A DNA stretch of 64,000 bases from Candidatus Gastranaerophilales bacterium (GTDB lineage Bacteria; Cyanobacteriota; Vampirovibrionia; Gastranaerophilales; Gastranaerophilaceae). The DNA lies in assembly GCA_944323625.1 (NCBI GenBank), contig CALUTD010000004.1, positions 61,406-125,405 on the forward strand, written 5' to 3'. This document shows positions 1 through 11,513 of this stretch, piece by piece (positions within the stretch are counted from its first letter, which is position 1; every line of letters begins with the position of its first letter). The translations under genes and the position numbers were made by a program. The notes beneath the pieces were generated by a model, which had not been told where the DNA came from, made no database searches, and saw only the letters and a program-made list of their open reading frames with translations.

Positions 1-775
1 ATTCAATATCATCAAGTGCACTATTACCGGCTGCAAGTGCATAAGAATTTACACTGAAAGGACTTATGACTTTTTTAAGATTATTTATGTTTTCTTCGTT
101 TGATATAATACATCCGAGCCTCAGCCCTGCGAGTGCAAAATCCTTTGAAAAAGAGCGGACTATAAATACATTATCATACAATTTTGCATATTCTTTGTAA
201 GTATTGTTTGCGTAATTTGCGTAAGTTTCATCGATGATTACTGCCTTACCTTTAGATTTTTCAATTATTTGTTTTAAATCGGATTCACAAATCAAGTTTC
301 CTGTAGGATTATTTGGGGCTGCTATATAAATAATTTTAACGGAAGGATTATCCATTGCCGATAAAAAATTTTTAAGCGGAAATTCCCATTTTGTTTCAAA
401 CTGAATTTTAATGACATTCCCGCCCTGGATTTGGGTATAAATTACAGGCATTTCAAAGGAAATATCAAGAGTGAGAAGTGCCTCGCCCGTTTCAAGATAT
501 GTTTGAACAATTCCCTGAAGTGCTTCATCAGCTCCATTTGTAACTTTAATATTGTTAATGTCAAACCCGTAAAAATCTGCTATTTTTTTTGATAATTCGC
601 CATAATACGGATAAAAACTTATATTATTATAATCACACTTCTTAAGTGCTTCAATTACCCTAGGCGAAGGTCCGTAATTATTTTCGTTGCTGTCAATTTT
701 AACATCCCAATGTTTTTCATACAAAGGAACAAAATATCCTGACATTTTTTCAACAGATTTTTTCGGTTTCAACAT
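1..775 (-). CDS. hisC: Histidinol-phosphate aminotransferase-like PLP enzyme (3' end outside window)
   Basis: The frame opens at an ATG at 775 and runs off the left edge, so about 258 N-terminal residues are visible. The reading shows a class I/II aminotransferase fold: SNENNYGPSP near the N-terminus, a TNGADEAL cofactor loop, APNNPTG, an IIDETY aspartate and a RSFSKDFALAGLRLG block carrying the likely PLP lysine. The family transfers the amino group of glutamate to imidazole-acetol phosphate in histidine synthesis; a related aromatic aminotransferase is possible because no other his gene is visible. It starts 12 nt after the SIMPL gene and is the last visible gene of the ligA operon. Confidence 0.82.
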   Translation of the reverse strand, partial: MLKPKKSVEKMSGYFVPLYEKHWDVKIDSNENNYGPSPRVIEALKKCDYNNISFYPYYGELSKKIADFYGFDINNIKVTNGADEALQGIVQTYLETGEALLTLDISFEMPVIYTQIQGGNVIKIQFETKWEFPLKNFLSAMDNPSVKIIYIAAPNNPTGNLICESDLKQIIEKSKGKAVIIDETYANYANNTYKEYAKLYDNVFIVRSFSKDFALAGLRLGCIISNEENINNLKKVISPFSVNSYALAAGNSALDDIE

Positions 776-787
776 AAATACAATTAC

Positions 788-1522
788 CTAATTTACGTAG
801 AAATCAGCATTAACATAAACACGTATTTTAACTTTTCCGGCTTCGACAGTAACTGATTCTGCGGCAGAACCGGCGGAATCAACGCTTGCTTTTGCATAAA
901 ACCTTCCGTTTGAAACAACTGCATAATCAGTATTACATGAAGCATTTATATGTCTTATTCCGTCAAGACTTGTGCCAGCCGCTGCAGCAAGTATACCTGC
1001 CTGTTCTTTTAGATTTTTTATTAATGCCGGGTATAAATCGTTACATACGGATTTATCATTTTCATAAGAATAATATAAACCGTCTGTTCTGTTTGCCCCG
1101 TTAGCAATTGCAGTATCTATGAATTGTGCAACTTTTTTTATATCTTTTGTTTCTACCGTAACAGAATTAACAGCCGTATAATTTTTGATTACACGTTTGC
1201 CGGTAGAAGTTGAGGAATATACCGGACGTACTGAAAAATTATTGGTTTTTATTGTATCTGTTTGTTCGTTTGTCAGCGCCTTTAATGCTGATATTATTTT
1301 ATTTGAAACTTCATTATTTTCGGCAGCTGCCTTTTGTGCATCAGATGCAGTATTTTCAACTGCAAAGGTTACTTTTGCTAAATTGGGCTCTACTTCTTTT
1401 GTTGTTGAAGCATTTAATGAAATATAACCTGTTTCTTTTGTAACATCAGTAACAGCAGCTTGTGAATATTGTGTTAAACTTACAAAAGAAAGACATAATA
1501 CCAATAAAAATAATTTTTTCAT
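788..1522 (-). CDS. SIMPL (DUF541) domain periplasmic protein
   Basis: The 244-residue product starts with a clear signal peptide (Lys-Lys, a hydrophobic run, cleavage probably after SQAA), so it is exported. The rest matches the SIMPL/DUF541 family: an N-terminal ISLNASTTKEVEPNLAKVTFAVE strand-rich block, split here by family knowledge into two similar halves, and a C-terminal VTVEAGKVKIRVYVNADF strand. Family members are periplasmic or outer-membrane proteins linked to oxidative or envelope stress, but no defined activity is known. It sits 2 nt after the small membrane protein and 12 nt before hisC in a tight operon. Confidence 0.8.
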   Translation of the reverse strand: MKKLFLLVLCLSFVSLTQYSQAAVTDVTKETGYISLNASTTKEVEPNLAKVTFAVENTASDAQKAAAENNEVSNKIISALKALTNEQTDTIKTNNFSVRPVYSSTSTGKRVIKNYTAVNSVTVETKDIKKVAQFIDTAIANGANRTDGLYYSYENDKSVCNDLYPALIKNLKEQAGILAAAAGTSLDGIRHINASCNTDYAVVSNGRFYAKASVDSAGSAAESVTVEAGKVKIRVYVNADFYVN

Positions 1523-1524
1523 TA

Positions 1525-3994
<2,470 letters not shown>

Positions 3995-4010
3995 TTATAA
4001 TAAATATGAT

Positions 4011-5378
4011 ATGTCATTAAAAGATTTTATACAAGAATACAGAAAGAATAAAAGAGTATTATTTACAACGCCTTCACACTCACAAGGCGGATTTATCGTT
4101 CCGGGTTCAAAAAAAATGCTCGGAGAAAGGTTTTTTGAATGTGATTATTCCGAAATTGAAGGATTTGATAATCTGTCAGACCCAAATGGAATATTAAAAG
4201 ATATACAAAATAATGCAGCAGAAATATACGGGGCTAAATCGGCATTCTTTCTGACAAACGGCTCTACATCCGGAATCATTGCAGCAATGTACAGTATTTT
4301 ATCACGTAATGATAAGGTTTTAATAGCAAGAAACTGTCATAAATCGGTATATAACGGACTTGTTTTAACCGGGGCCGTTCCTGTTTGGATTCTTCCTAAG
4401 TACAATGAAGAATGGGGAATTTATGAAACAATAAATCTTGATTGTTTAGATGAAACTTTAACCCGTAATAAAGACATAAAAGCATTTATAATGACAAATC
4501 CGACCTATGAAGGGGTTATGAGTGATATTTACAGAATCTCCGCCGTTTGTAAAAAACATAATGTATTTTTAATTGTTGATGAAGCACATGGGGCATTATG
4601 GAATTTTCATAAATCTTTGGGGACTCCGGCTCTTGTACAGGGAGCGGATATTGTAGTCCAATCACTTCATAAAACTGCCGGCGCGCTTAATCCTTCATCG
4701 ATTCTTCTTGTTAATAAAGATTGTAAAATTCCCGAATCAAGATTTCAAGAGGCTTTAAACCTTATTACAACAACTTCACCTTCATATCCGATTCTTTTAA
4801 ATATAGATGAAACAATTAATTTTTTAAATTCTGAAAAGGGCAGACTAAAACTCCTGGAATTAACAAAAAATGTTAACAGACTTATTCGGGCACTCAAAAA
4901 TATTCCAAATTTAGAGGTGTACCAATATAACAACGACGTTACTAAAATCTTAATTAAAGTTGTAAATTTATCGGGATTTGAGCTTTCTGACCTGCTTTTC
5001 TCAAAATATAAAATAGAAGATGAATGTGCAAACGAAAAATCTGTCTTGCTTTTAACCGGAATAGGTAATGAAAAATCAAAATTAGTAAAACTTGAAAGAG
5101 CTCTCAAACATCTTTGCGCTTCTAATATAAAAATTACGCAAGATGAAACAGAGTATAAAACTTTTAAGAATATTGAACCAAGAGTCAGATTAACTCCAAG
5201 CATAGTTTGGGGAAAACCGTTTAAAGAAATTAGTGTTAAGTATGCGCTTTCTCTTGTTTCTATGGAGATGATTTGTGATTATCCGCCCGGTATCCCCATA
5301 CTTCTTCCGGGGGAAGTCATAAAAAAGGAACATATTGAATATCTTCAGGACAGAAAAACAATTAAAGTGCTTGCCTGA
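4011..5378 (+). CDS. Orn/Lys/Arg decarboxylase, short PLP-dependent (SpeA-like) form
   Basis: This 455-residue enzyme belongs to the fold-type I basic amino acid decarboxylases. Seen directly: TNGSTSG phosphate-binding loop, IVDEAHGALW with the PLP-ring aspartate (about residue 190), and SLHKTAGALNPSS with the PLP lysine (about residue 221). It lacks the N-terminal wing domain of the large enterobacterial enzymes, like the Bacillus and cyanobacterial arginine decarboxylases that feed polyamine synthesis. Arginine is the likely substrate, but lysine or ornithine cannot be excluded. It diverges from ligA. No Shine-Dalgarno is visible; TATAAT at 3996-4001 lies 9 nt before the ATG, so the mRNA probably has almost no leader. 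Confidence 0.85.
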   Translation: MSLKDFIQEYRKNKRVLFTTPSHSQGGFIVPGSKKMLGERFFECDYSEIEGFDNLSDPNGILKDIQNNAAEIYGAKSAFFLTNGSTSGIIAAMYSILSRNDKVLIARNCHKSVYNGLVLTGAVPVWILPKYNEEWGIYETINLDCLDETLTRNKDIKAFIMTNPTYEGVMSDIYRISAVCKKHNVFLIVDEAHGALWNFHKSLGTPALVQGADIVVQSLHKTAGALNPSSILLVNKDCKIPESRFQEALNLITTTSPSYPILLNIDETINFLNSEKGRLKLLELTKNVNRLIRALKNIPNLEVYQYNNDVTKILIKVVNLSGFELSDLLFSKYKIEDECANEKSVLLLTGIGNEKSKLVKLERALKHLCASNIKITQDETEYKTFKNIEPRVRLTPSIVWGKPFKEISVKYALSLVSMEMICDYPPGIPILLPGEVIKKEHIEYLQDRKTIKVLA

Positions 5379-5450
5379 ATTATCATTTATTGAAAATTTC
5401 GAATAAATATTATAAAATATTTTTGTACTAAAAATACGGAGGAGTTTATA

Positions 5451-6116
5451 ATGTTCAAAATAAAGCTGCGGGGGGGGGGATTTAACAGTCCAAAATTAGG
5501 TAAAAAAAGTTTCACACTCGCTGAAGTACTAATTACATTGACAATCATCGGTTTTGTTGCTGCAATGACAATCCCTGTTTTAACCGCTAATCATAAAAAA
5601 ATTGAATATGCGGCAAAATTGAAAAAGTTTTATAATACAATGGTTAATGCTTATGATATGGCAGAGACTGATTATGATTTATCTCCTTCTAGATGGACAA
5701 TTACAGGTTCTGATTCAAAAACTTATTTTGAAACATATTTAGCACCATACTTAAAATATACTAAAATAGTTGAAGAATCAGGACATTTACAAAGATTTGA
5801 TTATACGGCAATTGTATACTTTGATGATGGAACAAGAGTATTTTTACAAGATTTCGCTGCAGATAGATATATGAGAATGTTATTTGATGTTAATGGGGAT
5901 AAAGAACCTAATTCCATGGGCCGTGATTTATTTCAATTTTGGTATAGTTGGAACAATGTATTTACAACATATTATCCATGGAATTCTGATTCATATAATA
6001 CACGAACAAAAATTAAACAAATGTGTTCTTCAAACGTTGAGCAGCATTTTCACTGTGCAAAACTTGTACAGCTTGATGGCTGGGAATTCAAAGATGATTA
6101 CCCTATTAAACTATAA
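5451..6116 (+). CDS. Prepilin-like (type II/IV pseudopilin) protein with G10 tract in the leader
   Basis: The 221-residue protein has a basic leader ending KKS, then FTLAEVLITLTIIGF, the processing site and hydrophobic helix of type IV prepilins with the conserved Glu at position 5 of the mature chain. A prepilin peptidase would cut before Phe and the pilin would enter a pilus or secretion pseudopilus. The globular part is aromatic-rich and not recognised. A GGAGGAG ribosome site precedes the ATG. The leader contains a run of ten G residues (5470-5479) that keeps the frame open here; one G more or less would close it, and there is no ATG between the tract and the pilin helix. Confidence 0.8.
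   Translation: MFKIKLRGGGFNSPKLGKKSFTLAEVLITLTIIGFVAAMTIPVLTANHKKIEYAAKLKKFYNTMVNAYDMAETDYDLSPSRWTITGSDSKTYFETYLAPYLKYTKIVEESGHLQRFDYTAIVYFDDGTRVFLQDFAADRYMRMLFDVNGDKEPNSMGRDLFQFWYSWNNVFTTYYPWNSDSYNTRTKIKQMCSSNVEQHFHCAKLVQLDGWEFKDDYPIKL
5470..5479 (+). repeat. Homopolymer G10 inside prepilin leader (candidate phase-variation switch)
   Basis: Ten consecutive G occur 19 nt after the ATG of the prepilin-like gene, encoding part of Arg-Gly-Gly-Gly. G runs of this length are very unlikely in such AT-rich DNA and are classic slipped-strand sites. At length 10 the gene reads through. Confidence 0.85.
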
Positions 6117-6159
6117 TGTTTATATAAACCAATATTACCCGATATTAAAAATACAAATA

Positions 6160-7461
6160 TCAGTATGGATATATAATAAAAAATATTACCGCAACTATAA
6201 ACATTAACCATTGAACAGGATTTGTTTTATCTTTCTGTTTACATAAAAGTTTTATGATCGGATATAGAAAAAACCCTGAAATAATTCCGAATCCTATATT
6301 GTTTGTAAATATCATTAGCGATATTGTTAGAACAGCGGGAGCATACTCTGAAACATCATTAAAATCTATTTTTAAGAAGTTAGACGTTAACAGTATTCCG
6401 ACATACAAAAGCGCGGGTGCATAGGCATAAGCGGGTATTATTACAATTAAAGGAGTAAATATTAATCCCAATAAAAACAAAATACCTGTTATAATTGCAC
6501 TTAAACCTGTTTTTCCGCCCAGTGCTATACCGGTCATAGAATCAACGTAAGCCCCTGTTGTTGTTGTCCCCATTAAAGGTGCTATTATAGTTGAAACAGA
6601 ATCAGCTATCATTGATTTTTTTAAATCCGCATTAAAAGACTCTTTATTTATACTTCCGTCTTTATATGCTAAGCCTATTAAAGAACCTGCAGTGTCTATA
6701 TTCGCAAGTATAAATATTAATATAAAAACACTTATAAATTCTTTATGCATAATACTTGTAAAATCGATTTGGAATAAAGATGAATACATATTTGCAGGCA
6801 ATGAAACAATTTTTTCGGGTATTTGTACATCACCTAAAATAATGCCAAACACCGTAGTTATTATTACAGAAAGTAATATTGCCGTCTTTTTTCCTTTTTT
6901 TGTCAGGGCAACCATTATAATAAAACATAAAAAGCCAAGTACACAGTGAAGAATGTTATGATTTTCAATTGCATTATCCGAGGTCATTAAGCTTACTATT
7001 CCTATATCTTTTAATGAAATTAAGATAAAGAAAAGCCCCAATCCTACACAAAATGAAACTTTGATTAATTCGGGAATTCGGTTTATTATATATGTTCTTA
7101 CATTTGTTAAGGTCATAATCAAAAGAATTATACCGGTTATAAAAAGAGAAGTGAAAACAGTTTTTATCGGAAAGCCTAAAGCACCTACAACAGTAATTGA
7201 AGCAAAGGCAGTTTCGCCTATAAACGGTGCCGCTGCGTAGGGTTTGTTTGATATAAATGCCATCAGACACGAGCATATAAAAACAACAAGAGCAGTCACT
7301 GTTATTGAAGAAGCAAAATCCATGCCGGCAGCTTCAAGTAACTTGGGGCTTAATATAAATAAATATGACATTGTAAAAAATGTTGTAAGCCCTGAAAAGA
7401 ACTCTATTTTAAAACTTGTATTATTTTGTTTAAGTTTAAATACTCTCTCTAATATTTCCAT
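6160..7461 (-). CDS. NCS2-family purine permease (AzgA/PbuG-like)
   Basis: The 433-residue protein has about twelve membrane helices and matches the nucleobase:cation symporter-2 branch that imports adenine, guanine or hypoxanthine. Family marks visible are the N-terminal EFFSGLTTFFTMSYLFI block, a conserved TTTTGAYVDSMTGIALGGKTGLSA loop (quoted here only in part: TTTTGAYVDS and GGKTGLSA), and ILANIDTAGSLIGLA. Its ATG shares one base with the stop of the upstream solute-binding protein gene (TAATG), so translation is coupled. Exact substrate cannot be read from the sequence. Confidence 0.88.
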   Translation of the reverse strand: MEILERVFKLKQNNTSFKIEFFSGLTTFFTMSYLFILSPKLLEAAGMDFASSITVTALVVFICSCLMAFISNKPYAAAPFIGETAFASITVVGALGFPIKTVFTSLFITGIILLIMTLTNVRTYIINRIPELIKVSFCVGLGLFFILISLKDIGIVSLMTSDNAIENHNILHCVLGFLCFIIMVALTKKGKKTAILLSVIITTVFGIILGDVQIPEKIVSLPANMYSSLFQIDFTSIMHKEFISVFILIFILANIDTAGSLIGLAYKDGSINKESFNADLKKSMIADSVSTIIAPLMGTTTTGAYVDSMTGIALGGKTGLSAIITGILFLLGLIFTPLIVIIPAYAYAPALLYVGILLTSNFLKIDFNDVSEYAPAVLTISLMIFTNNIGFGIISGFFLYPIIKLLCKQKDKTNPVQWLMFIVAVIFFIIYPY

Positions 7462-8708
7462 TACAATAAACTTTCAAGTTTTTTTATTGTTTTTTCGTCA
7501 AAAACTTCTTTTGCACCATGCCTATTGTTTATAATCAACAGTGCTTTTTCATTAAGTATATCATTAATTTCCGGATAATTTTCATTTACAGGTGTAGGTT
7601 TTGAGTATTGTAAAGAATTTAAAAATATTTCGGAGTGAAAGGGTTTTTTTGTTTTATCCAAAAAAATATTTGATTGAGCAATATCTTTTCTTGCCGGAAT
7701 TATCAACCCGGTTGATGTTAATTTTTCAATTGAAGATTGAGAGGATAAATATTGAACAAAATCTATGGCTATCTGCTTATTTTTTGATTTTTTAGAAACC
7801 GCCCAGCCCGAGGCATCAATGTATAACCTGTTTTCATTTGAAGATGGAAATTCCATAATATCCCAGTCAAAATTTACAGACTCTCTGAATTTAGGAACCA
7901 TCCACCTTCCCGATACATACATTGCCAATTTTTTATTTACAAACATTTGTGCTGTTGTCATGCTTCCTATTTGTGATTTGGTCGGAGCAATATTAAACTT
8001 GTTTGAAAAATCAGAATACAAATTTAAAGCATTTATACTTTTTTCTGAATTTATTATTATATTTTTTTTATCATCAGACAAAGCACCTGTTCCTTGTGCA
8101 GACAGAAAATAAAGCCAGTATAAATCCGTATCTTCGGTATTTATTCCGTAATAATAGCTATTTGTAAGTTTTTCTGCCAGTTCTTTAAGTTCGTTTATAT
8201 TTTTTAATTTTTGAGGAACAGGAATTTTCGCATTCTTAAATATGTCTTTATTATAGTATATTACAAGATTTGAAATATCTCTTGGTATTGCATATATTTT
8301 ACCTTCATATGAAAAACAATCTAAAGCTTCATTATAATAATTTGTTTTGTCTTTTATAATATATGATGTTAAATTTTCAAGCAACCCGGCTGTAATATAC
8401 ATTTGTATGTAACGATTATTTATAAAAATCACATCAGGTTCTAATCCCGAAGCAAAAAGTAAATGAATTTTCTGAAAATAATTTTGAGGTACATGAATAA
8501 ATTCTATCTTTATATCAGGATTTTCATTTTCATATTCTTTTATTATGTTTTTTAGTATGGTTACTTCACTTTGCGAGCCCCATGAAGAAAATTTTATAAC
8601 TGTTTTTTTCTCACTATAATTACTAAAATAAACATTCAATTTTTTAACAACATAAAATGTTATAAAAATGCATAATATAACTAAAATATATGACAGTACT
8701 TTTTTCAT
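7461..8708 (-). CDS. Extracellular solute-binding protein, family 1 (ABC importer type)
   Basis: The 415-residue protein starts with a membrane-anchor helix (no clear lipobox cysteine) and then shows the family 1 binding-protein pattern: FSSWGSQSEVTILKNIIKEYE, YAIPRDISNLVIYYNKDIF, and MYVSGRWMVPKF...ASGWAVSKKSKNKQIAIDFVQYL (read in pieces). Such proteins usually capture sugars or oligosaccharides for an ABC importer, but no ABC permease or ATPase is next to it. It lies between a membrane protein gene 3 nt upstream and the purine permease, which overlaps its stop, so it is an orphan binding protein within this operon. Confidence 0.85.
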   Translation of the reverse strand: MKKVLSYILVILCIFITFYVVKKLNVYFSNYSEKKTVIKFSSWGSQSEVTILKNIIKEYENENPDIKIEFIHVPQNYFQKIHLLFASGLEPDVIFINNRYIQMYITAGLLENLTSYIIKDKTNYYNEALDCFSYEGKIYAIPRDISNLVIYYNKDIFKNAKIPVPQKLKNINELKELAEKLTNSYYYGINTEDTDLYWLYFLSAQGTGALSDDKKNIIINSEKSINALNLYSDFSNKFNIAPTKSQIGSMTTAQMFVNKKLAMYVSGRWMVPKFRESVNFDWDIMEFPSSNENRLYIDASGWAVSKKSKNKQIAIDFVQYLSSQSSIEKLTSTGLIIPARKDIAQSNIFLDKTKKPFHSEIFLNSLQYSKPTPVNENYPEINDILNEKALLIINNRHGAKEVFDEKTIKKLESLL

Positions 8709-8711
8709 TTA

Positions 8712-9833
8712 TCAGAGAACAGCCAGTTCTTTCATTCCTGTTTTAGATATTTCAATCATAGCTTTATATGTATCAAGTTTAACTATATATAAATCATTTT
8801 CTCCATGCTTATCATAAAATCTTGCTTGAAGATTAATTTGAGATAAGTCTGAAAACTTTTTAAACAAGAAAACATTTTCACCGACAAAACCAAAAAGCGC
8901 AAGTGTTTCACCAACATTAGTCAAATAAAAACCGATTCTCGGGGTAATATTCAAAACCGAAATAAGCTCAGCTTCAGGTTTTTTTTCTTGTTTTTTTTCA
9001 GGCGCAACAGAATCCTCTATAACCGGTAATTCAAGTTCGGAAGCATCATTAATAGGGTTAGTATGGGCTATTCTTGATTTTATTCTTGAATCGGAAGCTA
9101 AAGTTGCCTTATTATTAAGCGCTCTCTTGAAATCATAGTAATTAGATTTGTTATTATTTCCTTCTCCGGTAATATCAAAGCATGTAAAAGAATCATCCGC
9201 AACTGTTTTTAGAGTTCTGCGAACACCGGCAGATGGAATAGATACCGGTTTTTCAGAAGATGTTCTTTTATTTCTTCTGTATTTGTAATTATTTTTATCA
9301 TACGAAGACTTTAAAGAAGAATTTAAAACAATATGTTTTGCTACATATAATACTCCTGCAATAAATAAGAGTATACCAACGGTTTTAAACAAACCGCCGA
9401 GAAAAACTAAAAATCCGTTTTGAGTTTCCTTCAAAGTACTTGATACTACTTTTAAAGAATAATTATCTTTGGCATTAACCGTAAGTCTTACATATTTTGA
9501 ATTATTATTTTCCGTAATAAAAGGTTTTTCTTCTATACTTATATTTAAATTAGATTTATCCTGTCTTTTTTTATAAATGACTTTTGTTTTTTTTGTGTTT
9601 GCAACTGTATCGGGGAGAAAAATATAATAATCAGAAGCACCTTTTTGTTGTATAAATGCATTTCCTTGATATTTGGAGTCAAAAATAAGATTAAGTTTGT
9701 ATGAATTATTATCTGTGTTTTCAACAATTATCTGCATAAGATTATTTAAGCCTGAAGCCGCATAAGCCGGAACAATAAGCATAAAAATCATAACAGCAGC
9801 GGCAAAAAATTTTAACAGAGTATTCTTTTTCAT
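8712..9833 (-). CDS. Exported membrane protein with beta-rich N-domain, unknown function
   Basis: This 373-residue protein has a signal peptide ending in AYAAS, then about 115 residues of alternating beta-type sequence with Asn and Lys, a single membrane helix near residues 140-165 (GGLFKTVGILLFIAGVLYVA), a basic linker, and a cytoplasmic C-terminal region of about 180 residues. The C-terminal block (GFYLTNVGETLALFGFVGENVFLFKKF) may be a small folded domain. The layout with the large inside half suggests a signalling or scaffold protein. No family is recognised. It is the first gene of the operon with the binding protein and purine permease. Confidence 0.6.
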   Translation of the reverse strand: MKKNTLLKFFAAAVMIFMLIVPAYAASGLNNLMQIIVENTDNNSYKLNLIFDSKYQGNAFIQQKGASDYYIFLPDTVANTKKTKVIYKKRQDKSNLNISIEEKPFITENNNSKYVRLTVNAKDNYSLKVVSSTLKETQNGFLVFLGGLFKTVGILLFIAGVLYVAKHIVLNSSLKSSYDKNNYKYRRNKRTSSEKPVSIPSAGVRRTLKTVADDSFTCFDITGEGNNNKSNYYDFKRALNNKATLASDSRIKSRIAHTNPINDASELELPVIEDSVAPEKKQEKKPEAELISVLNITPRIGFYLTNVGETLALFGFVGENVFLFKKFSDLSQINLQARFYDKHGENDLYIVKLDTYKAMIEISKTGMKELAVL

Positions 9834-9941
9834 ATTTTACTTTACTTTCAACATATATTAATTAACACTATATTTACATTAAAACATTAAAATATATTTT
9901 TTGTCACTTATTAATACAAAAATTATAAAGAAAAATAAATA

Positions 9942-9959
9942 TTGTCCGAACAAAATTTC
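9942..9959 (+). repeat. 18-nt motif shared, inverted, with the GC-rich element near 34 kb
   Basis: The sequence TTGTCCGAACAAAATTTC is the exact reverse complement of 34019-34036. It lies in the divergent promoter region before the REC-STAS gene. The match is 18 of 18 bases; it may be one end of a dispersed intergenic repeat. Confidence 0.55.
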
Positions 9960-10020
9960 GTTCTTGAAAAAAGTGTTAATTTTTGGTATTTTGGGTATAT
10001 AGATTAAAATGGATTAAAAA

Positions 10021-10929
10021 ATGAACATAACGGATGAACAACTGGGTAAATTATTTGAGCTTGCCTCAATGGATAATAAAATCAATTCAGAAAAAGAAAT
10101 AACTTCTGATGATATTTCAGAGGCACTCATAAGCATTGAAAGAAAAATATATTCTTTTTCGCCCGAAATTAGAGGCGGTTTTTTGGAAAATAAAAAAATA
10201 TTGATTGCAGATGACTTAGAGTTATCAATATACCAGTTGAGCACAGTTCTTAAAAAAATAGGACTTACCCCTAGAGTAGCAAGGAACAAAGAAGAAGCAA
10301 TATCAGAAATTCAAAAAGTTCAATTTGATTGTGTAATTATTGATTTATTTATTCCTGACAGTTCTGACGGTATAGATTTGATTAATATAACAACAAAACG
10401 CAGATCTGAAGCCGGAATTAATACAAAAATTGTCGTAATATCAGGAACGGACGATGAATCATTGATAAACAAATGTTATGAACTCGGTGTTGATTTCTAT
10501 ATACAAAAAGATAAAAATTGGCATTCAAAACTGCTTAAATTTTTAAGTACTTCTTTCCAATCGGATTCAAATGTGGCATATACAAAGTATATTATTGATA
10601 ATAATATTGTTTCTTATATGCTTAAACAATTTAATGAAACAAAAATATTTGATTCTTTACTTAAAAGTATAAATTCTTCAATGTTTATGGGCATAAAAAA
10701 TGTATTGTTTGACTTAAGAGAAATAAGCAATTTTGATTGCGATAATGCATATATTTTTGCGGAAATATATAAACTATGTGCAGAAAACGGAGGAAAATTC
10801 GTTTTGGTAAACCCTTCTATGCAGGTGAAAGAAGCTTTGGCTTTTGCTTATTTGGAAGATGTAATTATTTACGCAAAATCAGTTGAAGAAGCAATTTCAA
10901 TACTAAATAAAGAATCTAAGTCTCAATAA
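10021..10929 (+). CDS. Response regulator: REC domain fused to a STAS-like domain
   Basis: The 302-residue protein has an N-terminal helix region (1-60), a receiver domain (about 62-180) with ILIADD acidic residues, CVIIDLFIPD holding the phospho-acceptor Asp, VVISGT and the FYIQKD lysine, then a C-terminal domain (about 190-298) with the strand-helix pattern of STAS anti-sigma-factor antagonists (NVLFDLREISNFDCDNAYIF). At the spot where SpoIIAA-type proteins carry the phosphorylated Ser, this protein reads Phe-Asp-Cys-Asp, so control by Ser phosphorylation seems lost. It probably switches a partner protein rather than binding DNA. No ribosome site precedes the ATG. Confidence 0.75.
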   Translation: MNITDEQLGKLFELASMDNKINSEKEITSDDISEALISIERKIYSFSPEIRGGFLENKKILIADDLELSIYQLSTVLKKIGLTPRVARNKEEAISEIQKVQFDCVIIDLFIPDSSDGIDLINITTKRRSEAGINTKIVVISGTDDESLINKCYELGVDFYIQKDKNWHSKLLKFLSTSFQSDSNVAYTKYIIDNNIVSYMLKQFNETKIFDSLLKSINSSMFMGIKNVLFDLREISNFDCDNAYIFAEIYKLCAENGGKFVLVNPSMQVKEALAFAYLEDVIIYAKSVEEAISILNKESKSQ

Positions 10930-11356
10930 GTTTAATTCTTCTTAAATGTCTTTCTTCTTCAAAGGCAGTTTCAAGCCATATTTTACAAATATCTTTTGCT
11001 AGATATTCACCGACTATTCTCTGCCCTAAGCACAACATATTCGAGTTATTATGCATTCTTGAAAATCTTGCTGAGGTTGTATCGGAACAAACAACAGCCC
11101 GTATTCCCTTTACTTTATTTGCCGTTATTGACATACCTATACCGCTTCCACATATTAACATTCCTTTTGAGAACTTATCACTCGCTACTAAATGAGCTGC
11201 CTGTTTTGCAATAACAGGGTAATCGGCAGATTCTTCATCATTATATACGCCAATATCTTTTACATCATATCCAAGTTCTTTCAAATAGCTTTTTATAACT
11301 TCTTTCAGTTTGAATCCGGCATGGTCAGAACCTATTACTAATTTATCTTTTATCAT
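10916..11356 (-). CDS. rpiB: Ribose-5-phosphate isomerase B
   Basis: RpiB interconverts ribulose 5-phosphate and ribose 5-phosphate in the pentose phosphate pathway. The 146-residue length fits. Catalytic features are visible: SDHAG near the N-terminus (Asp11, His12), CGSGIGMSI with the base Cys69, the RMHNNSN phosphate loop with His102, and LGQRIVG. The gene converges on the REC-STAS gene, and the two coding ends overlap by 14 nt, which leaves no room for a terminator between them. Confidence 0.93.
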   Translation of the reverse strand: MIKDKLVIGSDHAGFKLKEVIKSYLKELGYDVKDIGVYNDEESADYPVIAKQAAHLVASDKFSKGMLICGSGIGMSITANKVKGIRAVVCSDTTSARFSRMHNNSNMLCLGQRIVGEYLAKDICKIWLETAFEEERHLRRIKLIET

Positions 11357-11513
11357 AATTTAACTCCCGAAATTGATTCTACCATAAGTTTATTTTATTG
11401 TCAGTCAAAAAAGAAAAACAGACTGTTTGTGTTAAGTCAACATTTCTTAACATTGAAAAATAATTTTATTCATTCTATGATACGAGTAAATAGTATTAAT
11501 AAAGGAAATAGAA

